A stretch of 64,000 nucleotides of DNA from Venatoribacter cucullus. Lineage in GTDB: Bacteria > Pseudomonadota > Gammaproteobacteria > Pseudomonadales > Oceanobacteraceae. Positions 8,034-16,337 of the stretch are shown one piece after another (within the stretch, counting starts at the first letter, position 1; every line of letters begins with the position of its first letter). Both the position numbers and the translations under genes were made by a program. The notes below the pieces were generated by a model. That model saw only the letters and a list, made by a program, of their open reading frames with translations, was not told the DNA's origin and made no database searches. The stretch covers positions 2,039,501-2,103,500 of the forward strand of contig NZ_CP046056.1 in the NCBI RefSeq assembly GCF_016132445.1, in the 5' to 3' direction.

Positions 8034-11015
8034 CTAGCGGAAGGTGTTGATTAAGGTGTCAAAAATACTGCGTGCCACCTGAATCACCTGAGCGTTGGCG
8101 TTGTAGGCCAGCTCGAATTTAATTAAGGCGGCGGCTTCTTCGTCCAGGTTAACGCCGGAAATGCTGTCGACGCTGGTCTGGGTGTTGCGCAGCAGCACTT
8201 CACTGGAATCGCGGTTGATCTGGGCGCGGCTGGTAATAGAGCCGATTTCTTCCACGATCATGGAATACGAATCCGAGTAGCTGGCGTTGCCGCCCACGGT
8301 GTCCTGGTTTTGTAAGCCGGCCAGCGCCACGCCGTTACGGCTGTCGGAGGTGCCATCGCTGTTGAAATCCAGGGTGAACTGGTCGCCGGCCTGGGGGCTG
8401 CCGTCAATGCCCACACTGAAACCAAAATGCAGCGGCTCGCCCACCGGCGCTTCGGGGAACAGGTTATTACCCGGTGGTTCAATGCTTAAGCTGTAGCCAG
8501 GGTCGGTCACGACTTTCAGCTGGCCGCCCATGGTCAGTTTGCTGGAGCCGTTTACGCCGGTGGCGTTCATGTCAATGCGCGGCTGAAAGCTGATGGTGCC
8601 GCGCTCGCTGATGGCCACATCCAGGTCGCCACTGAAGGTAAAACCGGCGTCTTCCAGCTTGCCGCGAATGCCGTTCAGCATGTCGGCGCCGGTGGCGTAG
8701 TTTTCGTTCAGGTTAATGCGGAAGGTGCCCTGCCCGGGTACGTCAAATTCGTAGTTGTAGGGGCCGCCTTCGCTGAAGTTGTAGCCTTCAAAGGGGTTCA
8801 GCGGTACATAGGGCGCTTCGCTGGTTTCGCGCAGAATAATGTCCTGGCCGTTGCCGACGCGGAAGCCATCGCCGTTATCGCCGCTGATTTCCAGGTTCAC
8901 GTCTTCGCCGTTCAGCGCCACGATGGTGACTTTGCTGCCGTCACTCTGGGCCACCAGCCCCATGCGTTGAAAATCGAAGTTGGCGTTAATGCGGTCGGCG
9001 ACAAAATCCGGGGTCAGCGGATCGGGCACTTCGGCCGGGTAGTCTTTGTCGTATTTGGTTTGATTGGGGCCTAAAGTGTCGGTCACCAGCACGCCGTTCA
9101 CCCGCAGGCTGAGCGGCTGGAACGGGTTGGCGTCGGCACTGAAGTCGCTTAGTTCCACCGTGGTGCGGGCGCTGGCTTCCACGCCCGGGCGCTTGCTGAG
9201 TTCGGCAGCAATTTCTTTGGCCGAGGCGTTGGCCCGGGTAATCAGCGTTGGTTGCGAGGTGACTTTGCCGGTTACCGGGTCGGTCTGGCTGATAACAATG
9301 CGCTCCGGGAAAAAGCCGTTTACCGATTGCACCGGCGCGGCCGGCGGCGGCGCCTGATAAGTCGGCTGCATCGGCAGCACACCACCAAAACTGGTAAAGG
9401 CGGTTTTGCCTTCGTTTTGCGGCAGAATGTCGTTGCGGATGCCCGGAATGTAGGTCTGGTTCATCAGCGGCGGGAACAACGGAATGGGGTTGCCCGGGTC
9501 GGTGTTGTCCAGCACGTCGTAGGTGGTGGGCGAGGTAAAACGAATCAGCAACGGCGGAGTCATTTCGCCATCGCGGGAAAAATACGGCGTGCTGGTGTCG
9601 TACACATCCGGCTGGGTAATGTTGGCGTTACCGCGGTTACCAATGGCCGCTTCGCCGGTTACGGCCGAGGCAATGGCGACCTGTTCCGGCCGGGTGAGGT
9701 TCATGGCCAGCTGCGACGATTCTCTGCGCGTCGGCATAATAATAAAGTCATCGCCCTGGCGGAAACTGCCGGCTTCAAAGCGTATTTCAAAGCCATCCAC
9801 TTCGACGCTGTCGGGAAAATCACCGCTTAACGCGCGGGTGGCAATAATTTCACCGTCGCTGATGCGTTTAACGCGGAAGGTGTAATCATCAGGGCCTGGA
9901 AATTCCAGCTGGTAATCGCTGGTGGTTAAGGCGCCGGCATCTTTAATGTGAATGCTGACCAGGCGGTCGTTCGGGCGGGCGTTGTTTTCGTCGCCCAGAA
10001 TGCGGTTGTAGGCTTTTTCCGGGGTGTTGATGTCGGAAAAATAGTTGTCGCCGGTGCGGCCGTTAAAGTCGATGCCCAGCTTGTGCTGTTCGTTAAAGGT
10101 CTGGTTAATCACCAGCGCCATGCGGCCCAGGCCATTCAGCACCGGGTCGAGCACGGTGTTACGGAATTCCAGTGTGCCGCCCAGCTGACCGCCGGTCATG
10201 GCGCTGGTGACCAGCTGGCGACTGCTGCCGGCGACAAAATAAATATCGGACCGCGCCGGGTCCTGCGCGCCTTTGTCCACTTCCAGCCGGTTAAAGTCGT
10301 TACCCACCACCAGCGGCTGACCATTGCCGACGGCAATGTTCCACACCGAGTCGTCCTGTTCGACCACGGTAACATCCACCAGTTTGGCCAGGTCTTTCAC
10401 CAGCACGTCGCGCTTATCCAGCAGGTCGTTGGGTTTAACGCCCTGAGCGGCGGCGGTTGCGAACTGAATCTGTTCGTTCAGTTCGGCAATGGCCTGACTG
10501 ATGGTGTTAATTTCGCCCACCATCACGTCCATCTGGCCGTTAATAATGGTGTTCTGGGTTTGCAGGCGATTGCTGATTAACGCAAAACGGTCAACCAGGC
10601 CCTGGCTTTCACTCAGCAATACCGCCCGGGCCGGCAATGAGGCCGGGTCATCCACCACCGATTGCAGTGCCCCGAACATCCGCTCCAGGCCGGGTTGCAC
10701 ACCGGTGCCGGAATCGGCCAGCAGGCTGTCGATCTGTTCGGCGTTGGTGGCCAGGGTATCGAAGCTGTTGTAAATGGAGCTGTCGCGCCACAGCTGCTGG
10801 GTTAAAAACTGGTCGTACACCCGGGTAACGCTGTCGATGCCGACGCCCGAACCCATCCACACGCCGCCGAAATTCTGCGGCGCATTGGCGCTCTGGTTAA
10901 CCACCTGGCGGCTGTAGCCTTCGGTACCGGCGTTGGTGATGTTATGGCCGGTTACGGTTAACGCCGACTGACTGGCGCGCAGGCCGGAAATGGCAATGGA
11001 GAGAATATCAGCCAT
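8034..11015 (-). CDS. flgK: Flagellar hook-associated protein 1 (FlgK), very large (993 aa)
   Basis: FlgK forms the first junction layer between hook and filament. The N-terminal rod-type domain is clear (MADILSIAISGLRASQSALT, with NITNAGTEGYSRQVV) and the C-terminus has the usual end (YNANAQVIQVARSIFDTLIN). Enteric FlgK has about 550 residues; here about 450 extra residues form inserted beta-rich modules between roughly residues 350 and 920. A stretch near residues 588-711 is visibly related to residues about 740-845 of the FlgE of this genome. The start overlaps the flgJ end by 8 bases, so translation is probably coupled. Confidence 0.95.
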   Translation of the reverse strand: MADILSIAISGLRASQSALTVTGHNITNAGTEGYSRQVVNQSANAPQNFGGVWMGSGVGIDSVTRVYDQFLTQQLWRDSSIYNSFDTLATNAEQIDSLLADSGTGVQPGLERMFGALQSVVDDPASLPARAVLLSESQGLVDRFALISNRLQTQNTIINGQMDVMVGEINTISQAIAELNEQIQFATAAAQGVKPNDLLDKRDVLVKDLAKLVDVTVVEQDDSVWNIAVGNGQPLVVGNDFNRLEVDKGAQDPARSDIYFVAGSSRQLVTSAMTGGQLGGTLEFRNTVLDPVLNGLGRMALVINQTFNEQHKLGIDFNGRTGDNYFSDINTPEKAYNRILGDENNARPNDRLVSIHIKDAGALTTSDYQLEFPGPDDYTFRVKRISDGEIIATRALSGDFPDSVEVDGFEIRFEAGSFRQGDDFIIMPTRRESSQLAMNLTRPEQVAIASAVTGEAAIGNRGNANITQPDVYDTSTPYFSRDGEMTPPLLIRFTSPTTYDVLDNTDPGNPIPLFPPLMNQTYIPGIRNDILPQNEGKTAFTSFGGVLPMQPTYQAPPPAAPVQSVNGFFPERIVISQTDPVTGKVTSQPTLITRANASAKEIAAELSKRPGVEASARTTVELSDFSADANPFQPLSLRVNGVLVTDTLGPNQTKYDKDYPAEVPDPLTPDFVADRINANFDFQRMGLVAQSDGSKVTIVALNGEDVNLEISGDNGDGFRVGNGQDIILRETSEAPYVPLNPFEGYNFSEGGPYNYEFDVPGQGTFRINLNENYATGADMLNGIRGKLEDAGFTFSGDLDVAISERGTISFQPRIDMNATGVNGSSKLTMGGQLKVVTDPGYSLSIEPPGNNLFPEAPVGEPLHFGFSVGIDGSPQAGDQFTLDFNSDGTSDSRNGVALAGLQNQDTVGGNASYSDSYSMIVEEIGSITSRAQINRDSSEVLLRNTQTSVDSISGVNLDEEAAALIKFELAYNANAQVIQVARSIFDTLINTFR

Positions 11016-12063
11016 CGTTGCGTGCTCCTGTCAGCAGGCTTTGCTGCATTTGTTGCAGCGCGTCTTTTAAGGTGTCGCTGCGGGAAATCCGCTGAATTTT
11101 GGCGCCGTACTGCGGGTCGGTGGCGTAGCCGGCGCGCTGCAGTTCGTAGCCGTACTGGTCGGCATCCAGACCGTTGTTAATGGCGTTCTGGTAACGCTGG
11201 CCGGATTGCAGGAAGTTGGCGTAGTCACGCAGGCCATCTTCCAGGCTGGCGTAGGAACGGAAGGCCGCACGTTCTTTCATGGCCACGCCGCCGCGGAATT
11301 CATGGGTAAGCACATTGACGCTTTCCCCGTTCCAGCGCTGGTCGGCCTTAATGCCAAAGAAGTTGTGGCTGTTGCGGCCCTGTTCATCGGTAATCATGTG
11401 TTTGCCCCAGCCGGTTTCCAGCGCTGCCTGGGCGACAATGGCGCGGGGGTCAACGCCCAGTTCGGCGCCAATGGTTTGGGCGTGCGGGTACACAGCGGCA
11501 ACGAAGTCGGCCGGAGTGGCAAATTGTTGCCCTTTGCCGCCGTTACCGCTGGCGATATTGGCCGCTGCTGCCGGGCTGTTTACCGTTTCAGAGGCGCTGG
11601 CCTGTGGGGTGCCTGGCTGGCGTGCCAGCTCGGCATCCACCTGCTCCAGGGTTTGTTGCAGCGGCTGATAAATTGGCACAGAAATACGGCGGTCGTGCAG
11701 TTTGCCCTGATCCAGCGGCAGTTCGCTGCGGTCTTTGTTCACGTTGCCGTAGCTGTTCATTAACTGGCGATGAATAACCGGCGCCAGGCCCATGCCACCG
11801 CCGTTAGACAGCGATAACGCCATCTGGTCGTCGTACATTTGCTGGTAGAAATCGCCTTCCGGCGAGCTGAATAAGGAGTCTTCTTCAAACACCGCGCTGG
11901 CGTCACGCATGGACGACATCATCATGTTCACGAACATGGATTCGAACTGCTTGGCCACTTCCATTAACGCCGCGCTCTGGTCTTGTTTACCCAGCTTGCG
12001 GATGCCCTGCAGGGCATTCAGGTCGGTATAGGTGGCGGCAACGTTGGTGTTGTTGTTGATCAT
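11008..12063 (-). CDS. flgJ: FlgJ: rod cap with peptidoglycan hydrolase domain
   Basis: A two-domain protein of 351 residues. The N-terminal part (about 1-110) is the rod-binding scaffold (KQFESMFVNMMMSSMRDA). The C-terminal part (about 185-345) is a glucosaminidase-type muramidase that opens the peptidoglycan for the rod, with QAALETGWGK holding the probable catalytic Glu and HNFFGIKADQRWNG following. Dual-domain FlgJ is usual in beta- and gammaproteobacteria. The ATG is preceded by GGAG. The gene lies downstream of a hairpin-rich gap and overlaps flgK. Confidence 0.96.
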   Translation of the reverse strand: MINNNTNVAATYTDLNALQGIRKLGKQDQSAALMEVAKQFESMFVNMMMSSMRDASAVFEEDSLFSSPEGDFYQQMYDDQMALSLSNGGGMGLAPVIHRQLMNSYGNVNKDRSELPLDQGKLHDRRISVPIYQPLQQTLEQVDAELARQPGTPQASASETVNSPAAAANIASGNGGKGQQFATPADFVAAVYPHAQTIGAELGVDPRAIVAQAALETGWGKHMITDEQGRNSHNFFGIKADQRWNGESVNVLTHEFRGGVAMKERAAFRSYASLEDGLRDYANFLQSGQRYQNAINNGLDADQYGYELQRAGYATDPQYGAKIQRISRSDTLKDALQQMQQSLLTGARNDG

Positions 12064-12120
12064 GGCAAACTCCTTGATTGCTGGATAAATGCAAGATGCT
12101 TGCCAATTACGTTCAAGGTT

Positions 12121-12360
12121 GGGCAGCCACTGCGTGGCTGCCCATGCGGGGCTTCGCCCCTGCGCCCCAGTGCAAGGGGAAGAATCCCCTTGCCAACCCC
12201 TCTGGCCCGCGTTCCAGCTGGTTACTCGCTTCGCTCACCCTTCGGGCCAGCCTCCGGCTGTTACTCCCGCTGGTCGTTTCCTCGTTTACCAAACCCAATT
12301 GAGCATACGCGGCCAAGGGGCATCCATGCCCCTGGCCACTCGTTTGGAGTCATCCAAACG
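12121..12360. repeat. Hairpin-rich non-coding segment between orf97 and flgJ
   Basis: The 438-bp gap 12064-12501 has no convincing gene. It holds a run of near-perfect hairpins: GGGCAGCCAC/GTGGCTGCCC (12121-12143), GGGGC/GCCCC (12148-12160), CAAGGGGA/TCCCCTTG (12173-12192), an interrupted one at about 12311-12337, and CGTTTGGA/TCCAAACG (12341-12360). Short ORFs in several frames here are by-products of the symmetry. The layout resembles an interspersed structured repeat or an RNA-level element inside the operon. Confidence 0.6.
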
Positions 12361-12501
12361 ATGCTATTGGCTTTGCCAAACTTCGGGCTGGAACGAATGG
12401 GCCGGAAAACCGTTAGGGACGCTGGCTTTTAAGAGCGTCTGACATCTCCCGTCAAGCGCAGCGAGCGTCTGGCCAGTTTGCGCAGCAAACGCCTGGCCAG
12501 A

Positions 12502-12795
12502 TTAATGTTGCAAATACTGGCTGGCTTTGCGCTGGTTGCGCTGCTGGGCGGCTATTTCGGTTTGTTCCTGTTGCAGCATGTCGAGCAGTTGCTGTTCTTC
12601 TTTCAGCAGGTTTTCCAGAAACTGCTGTTGTTCGTTGGTCATCTGGATCAGTTCTTTGATGCCGCTGAACCATTCCTGCAGCAGTTCGTTGCGGCGGATG
12701 ATGCGTTCTTCCACGCCTTCTTTGACGCCCTGACGGATCAGTGAACGCAATTCCAGCGACAGATTTTTGACTTCAGTAAATAATTGCTCGTTCAT
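12502..12795 (-). CDS. Small coiled-coil protein in flg operon (possible export chaperone)
   Basis: A 97-residue, mostly helical, highly charged protein with no signal peptide. It is rich in Glu, Gln and Leu, and residues about 55-90 look like a coiled coil ([20 protein letters not shown]). Its ATG overlaps the flgI stop codon (ATGA), so it is translated as part of the flg operon. FliT/FlgN-type chaperones have similar size and composition, but I see no family motif, so any role in flagellar export is inferred only from position. flgI and flgJ are usually adjacent, which makes this extra gene notable. Confidence 0.7.
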   Translation of the reverse strand: MNEQLFTEVKNLSLELRSLIRQGVKEGVEERIIRRNELLQEWFSGIKELIQMTNEQQQFLENLLKEEQQLLDMLQQEQTEIAAQQRNQRKASQYLQH

Positions 12796-13883
12796 ATTAC
12801 GATTAACTCCGCTTTCAGCGCTCCGGCTTGTTTCATGGCTTCCAGAATGGCCATCAGGTCACCCGGCGCAACGCCAATTTCGTTAACGGCTTTGACCACA
12901 CTATCCAGTGATACGCCCGGGCCGAATTTAAACATACGGTTGTCGCCATCGTTGTATACATTGATGTTGGTATCGGGTACCACCACGGTTTGGCCACCGG
13001 CCAGCGCATTGGGCTGGGCCACCTGAAAATCTTCTTCAATGGCCACAATTAAATTGCCGTGGGTAACGGCCACCGGTTCGATCAGCACGTTCTGACCCAT
13101 AACGATGGTGCCAGTGCGTGAATTAATAACGACTTTGGCGCGTTCTTTACCGGTTTCAATTTCCAGATTTTCGATAATCGATAAATAGCTGACGCGCTGG
13201 GTGGTGTCGCGCGGTGCGCTTACCCGGATCGAGGCAGCGTCCAGTGCTTCGGCGGAACCCGGGCCCATCAGCTGGTTAATTTTATCCACCATGGCGCGGG
13301 CGGTGGTGAAGTCGGGCTGGTCGAGGTTGAAAATAAGGCTGTCACCACGGCTGAAGGTGCTGGGGGCGGTTTGTTCCACCGTGGCGCCGTTGGGAATACG
13401 GCCGGCACTGGGGACGTTAACGGTAATGCTGGAGCCGTCGTTCCCCTGGGCGCCAAAACCACCCACCACCAGGTTGCCCTGGGCCACGGCGTACACGCCA
13501 CCGTCGGCGCCTTTCAGCGGAGTAAATAATAATGCCCCGCCGCGCAGGCTTTTGGCGTTGCCTAACGAGGCCACGGTTACGTCAATGCGCTGGCCGGGTT
13601 TGGCAAAGGCCGGTAATTCTGCGGTTACCGATACAGCGGCAACGTTTTTCAGTTTCGGGTCGACACCGGGCGGCAGGGAGATGCCGAATTCGGTCATCAT
13701 GTTGCGGAAGGTCTGGGTGGTGAAGGGGGCTTTGTCGCCGCTGCCATCGAGGCCAACCACCAGACCGTAACCCACCAGCTGGTTGGAACGCACACCGGCA
13801 ATGCTGGTGATGTCTTTAATGCGTTCAGCCTGAGCCAGGGTGCTGCACAGCAGCGCGGTCAGCAGAATCAGTGTACGTTTCAT
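12792..13883 (-). CDS. flgI: Flagellar P-ring protein FlgI
   Basis: FlgI forms the periplasmic P ring around the rod in the peptidoglycan layer. The 363-residue product has a Sec signal peptide ([19 protein letters not shown]) and then the family start [20 protein letters not shown]. Length and sequence are normal for the family. The ATG at 13883 is chosen because AAGGAG precedes it and the signal peptide begins there; an upstream in-frame start at 13922 would add 13 residues. It follows flgH by 26 bases. Confidence 0.97.
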   Translation of the reverse strand: MKRTLILLTALLCSTLAQAERIKDITSIAGVRSNQLVGYGLVVGLDGSGDKAPFTTQTFRNMMTEFGISLPPGVDPKLKNVAAVSVTAELPAFAKPGQRIDVTVASLGNAKSLRGGALLFTPLKGADGGVYAVAQGNLVVGGFGAQGNDGSSITVNVPSAGRIPNGATVEQTAPSTFSRGDSLIFNLDQPDFTTARAMVDKINQLMGPGSAEALDAASIRVSAPRDTTQRVSYLSIIENLEIETGKERAKVVINSRTGTIVMGQNVLIEPVAVTHGNLIVAIEEDFQVAQPNALAGGQTVVVPDTNINVYNDGDNRMFKFGPGVSLDSVVKAVNEIGVAPGDLMAILEAMKQAGALKAELIVI

Positions 13884-13909
13884 GGCGGTTACTCCTTGCC
13901 GTTGTGGGT

Positions 13910-14590
13910 TCAGAACGGCCACCAGGGTGACATCAGTATACGGCTGAACCAGCCTTGTTTGGTGGCGTTATTCAGGCCGCCACGGCCACCGAAGGAAATG
14001 CGGGCATCGGCCACTTTGCTGGACATAACCGTGTTGTTGGGGCTGATGTCCTGCGGGCGGATAAGGCCGGCAATGCGGATGTATTCATCGCCTTCACTTA
14101 AGGTAAGCCAGCGTTCACCGCGAATGCGCAGAATGCCGTTGGGCATAATGTCGGACACGGTCACGCTGATCTGCCCCTGCAGGCTGTTGGAGCGGTCGGC
14201 CTCGCCTTTACCACTGAATTCCCGATCGGCGCTCAGCTGTGTATTCAGGCTCATGCCGTTCCAGCTGGGCACCGTACCCAGAATACTGCCGGGGTTAATG
14301 TTGGCGGTGGAGGATTTGTCGGCGGTGGTTTCAGCCGATTTGCTGGACTGGTAGGCCTCGTCAAAAATCACCGTAATAATATCGCCCACCCGCCGTGCCT
14401 GCTGGTCGGTGTACAGGCCAATACCGTAGCGGGCCTGAAACAATGAACCATTTTCCACCGGTGGCGGCTGCAGGCTTTGCGCCGATACCGGGGCAAAATC
14501 CGGATCGTCGGGAAACACGTCTTTTTCCAGCGGCACGCTGGTGCAGGCGGTTAAGGTCAGCAATGGCAACAACAGCAGCAATGCTTTCAT
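13910..14590 (-). CDS. flgH: Flagellar L-ring lipoprotein FlgH
   Basis: FlgH builds the outer-membrane L ring. The 226-residue precursor has a lipoprotein signal with lipobox LTAC (cysteine at position 16). Conserved FlgH segments are visible: [20 protein letters not shown], then [20 protein letters not shown], and [20 protein letters not shown]. An RBS of GAGG precedes the ATG. It lies between flgG and flgI, the standard order. Confidence 0.97.
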   Translation of the reverse strand: MKALLLLLPLLTLTACTSVPLEKDVFPDDPDFAPVSAQSLQPPPVENGSLFQARYGIGLYTDQQARRVGDIITVIFDEAYQSSKSAETTADKSSTANINPGSILGTVPSWNGMSLNTQLSADREFSGKGEADRSNSLQGQISVTVSDIMPNGILRIRGERWLTLSEGDEYIRIAGLIRPQDISPNNTVMSSKVADARISFGGRGGLNNATKQGWFSRILMSPWWPF

Positions 14591-14600
14591 ATCAGCCTCC

Positions 14601-15386
14601 TCAGGTATTCTGCGTTAAGAACTGCAGCATCTGGTCGGCGGCAGACACCACCTTGGAGTTCATTTCGTAGGCGCGTTGCACGGTAATCATTTTCACCAGC
14701 TCTTCCACCACTTCGACGTTGGAGTTTTCCAGCGCGCCCTGCTCTACCGTGCCGTAGCCTTCTTCATTGGGCACACCGACCAGCGGCGCGCCACTGGAGG
14801 CGGTTTCGTAGAACAGGTTGCCGCCCACGGCCTGCAGGCCGGCGGGGTTAATAAAGTCGGCGGTTTCAATCTGGCCCAGCTCCTGTGGCGTGGGGTCACC
14901 GAACAGGGTGGCCTGCACAATGCCGTCTTTGCTGATGGTGAGCTGGTTGGTCTGTTCCGGAATGGTAATCTGCGGTTCCAGCGGGTAACCGTTAACGTTA
15001 ACCACCACGCCTTCGTCGTTGATGTGAAAGGTGCCGTCGCGGGTGTAACCAATGGTGCCGTCGGGCATGGCAATCTGAAAGAAACCACGGCCGTTAATGG
15101 CCAGATCCAGCGGCTGATCGGTGACGTTCAGCGAGCCGGTGGTAAAAATCTTTTGCGTGCCGGCGGTACGCACACCGGTACCCAGCTGCAGGCCGGATGG
15201 CAGGCGGGTATCCGCCGAAGAATTGGCGCCCGGTTGCCGCTGTACCTGATACAGCAGGTCTTCAAACACCGCGCGGTCTTTTTTAAAGCCGGTGGTGGAG
15301 ACGTTGGCCAGGTTGTTGGACACCGTGGTGAGGTTAAGGTCCTGGGCTTCCAGACCGGTTTTGCTGACCCAAAGTGCTGGCATCAT
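14601..15386 (-). CDS. flgG: Distal rod protein FlgG
   Basis: FlgG forms the distal part of the rod that crosses the periplasm. The 261-residue product has the rod-type N-terminus (ALWVSKTGLEAQDLNLTTVS, NNLANVSTTGFKKDRAVFED) and a C-terminal helix (ELVKMITVQRAYEMNSKVVS). Length matches the enteric protein (260). Two ATG codons stand in tandem (15386, 15383); the first fits the family alignment. Unlike hook, junction and filament proteins in this genome, the rod protein is not enlarged. Confidence 0.97.
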   Translation of the reverse strand: MMPALWVSKTGLEAQDLNLTTVSNNLANVSTTGFKKDRAVFEDLLYQVQRQPGANSSADTRLPSGLQLGTGVRTAGTQKIFTTGSLNVTDQPLDLAINGRGFFQIAMPDGTIGYTRDGTFHINDEGVVVNVNGYPLEPQITIPEQTNQLTISKDGIVQATLFGDPTPQELGQIETADFINPAGLQAVGGNLFYETASSGAPLVGVPNEEGYGTVEQGALENSNVEVVEELVKMITVQRAYEMNSKVVSAADQMLQFLTQNT

Positions 15387-15398
15387 AATTCAGGCTCC

Positions 15399-16145
15399 TT
15401 ACTGGTTGCCCAGTATCTGGGTGGTGGCGGCGGTGTTTTCATCGACGCGCTTCATCAGTTTTACCTGCATTTCGTACTGACGGTTCAGGGCGATCATGCT
15501 GGTGAGTTCGGTAACAGCGTTAACGTTGCTGCCTTCCAGAAAGCCGTTCGCCAGGCTGACGCCCGGTTCCGGCAATGCTGGCGGGGTGTTGGGGTCGCGG
15601 AAGCGGAACAGGCCGTCTTCGCCTTTTTCCAGCTCGCGCACATCGGGGCGCACCAGTTTCAGCTGCACCGGCTCGGCCACGGCGGCCGGTACTTCACCAA
15701 ACGGCTGAATGGTCACGATGCCGGCGCGGCTCACTTCAATGCTTTCGTATTCGGGAATCACCACCGGGCCGCCATCGCCGATTAACTGCAAACCCTGGCC
15801 GTTAATAAGCCGGCCGTCGGGAGCGACGCTTAAATCGCCGGCGCGGGTGTAGGCTTCTTCACCATCGGGGCCGACCACGGCAAACCAGCCGTCGCCTTCA
15901 ATAGAAACATCCAGCATGCGGCCGGTTTCCATTAACGGGCCCTGGCGGAAGTCGCTGGCCGGACGTTCGGTCATGGCGTAGGCACGGGTGGGAAAATGTT
16001 CGCCGTAGACGCCTTGCGCGCGGCTTTGGGTGTAGTCGGCGCGGAAACCTGTGGTGCTGGCATTCGCCAGATTATTGGCGTGGGCACTTTGGCCAAGGGT
16101 GTTCTGTTTGGCACCCGACATGGCGATAAATAACGCACGATCCAT
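15399..16145 (-). CDS. flgF: Proximal rod protein FlgF
   Basis: FlgF is a proximal rod subunit. The 248-residue product begins MDRALFIAMSGAKQNTLGQS and ends with a C-terminal helix (ELTSMIALNRQYEMQVKLMK). The ATG at 16145 is preceded by AAAGGT; an in-frame upstream start at 16181 would add 12 residues not seen in the family. It is the first gene of a transcription unit (flgF to flgL) driven by a sigma-54-type site 53 bases upstream. Confidence 0.96.
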   Translation of the reverse strand: MDRALFIAMSGAKQNTLGQSAHANNLANASTTGFRADYTQSRAQGVYGEHFPTRAYAMTERPASDFRQGPLMETGRMLDVSIEGDGWFAVVGPDGEEAYTRAGDLSVAPDGRLINGQGLQLIGDGGPVVIPEYESIEVSRAGIVTIQPFGEVPAAVAEPVQLKLVRPDVRELEKGEDGLFRFRDPNTPPALPEPGVSLANGFLEGSNVNAVTELTSMIALNRQYEMQVKLMKRVDENTAATTQILGNQ

Positions 16146-16197
16146 AGTATTACCTTTGCTGTTCAGGCAGTGCTTACGCACCGGTTGAATAAAACAA

Positions 16198-16213
16198 AGC
16201 AGATACTATGCCA
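16198..16213 (-). promoter_or_regulatory. Sigma-54 promoter of the flgF operon
   Basis: On the minus strand the sequence is TGGCATAGTATCTGCT, with GG and GC separated by exactly 10 bases as required for the -24/-12 elements. It departs from the TGGCAC-N5-TTGCT consensus at two positions. It lies in the gap between flgE (with its terminator) and flgF. Confidence 0.75.
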
Positions 16214-16224
16214 ATTCTAATTAA

Positions 16225-16245
16225 TTGTTATTTTTCAATGCGTTA
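16225..16245 (-). promoter_or_regulatory. Conserved upstream element of the flgF promoter
   Basis: TTGTTATTTTTCAA-N3-GTTA (plus-strand reading) lies 11 bases upstream of the sigma-54 site. The same 14-mer, again followed by N3-GTTA, lies 10 bases upstream of the flgB sigma-54 site at 21647-21667. It may be a binding site for the sigma-54 activator (FlrC/FleR type) or IHF-like bending DNA; which of these is not decided by the sequence. Confidence 0.55.
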
Positions 16246-16246
16246 C

Positions 16247-16277
16247 AAAAAAATACGGCGTTCCATAAGAACGCCGT
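16247..16277 (-). terminator. Terminator after flgE
   Basis: ACGGCGTTC (16255-16263) pairs perfectly with GAACGCCGT (16269-16277) around CATAA. On the minus strand it is followed by A and seven T. It ends the flgBCDE unit before the flgF promoter. Confidence 0.88.
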
Positions 16278-16337
16278 GGCGGAAAATCGGCAGCCTTTCC
16301 TACGCTTAGCGGAAAAGGCTTGCCGGCATCCTCAACC

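Noticed and set aside
9252..10580. Long plus-strand ORFs opposite flgK, and similar ones opposite flgG, purL and others
   Set aside because: They are antisense frames of GC-rich genes with strong family matches on the other strand.
12078..12442. Several overlapping ORFs (60-150 codons) on both strands between orf97 and flgJ
   Set aside because: All lie on inverted repeats, which create open frames in both directions. None has a plausible start site or family.
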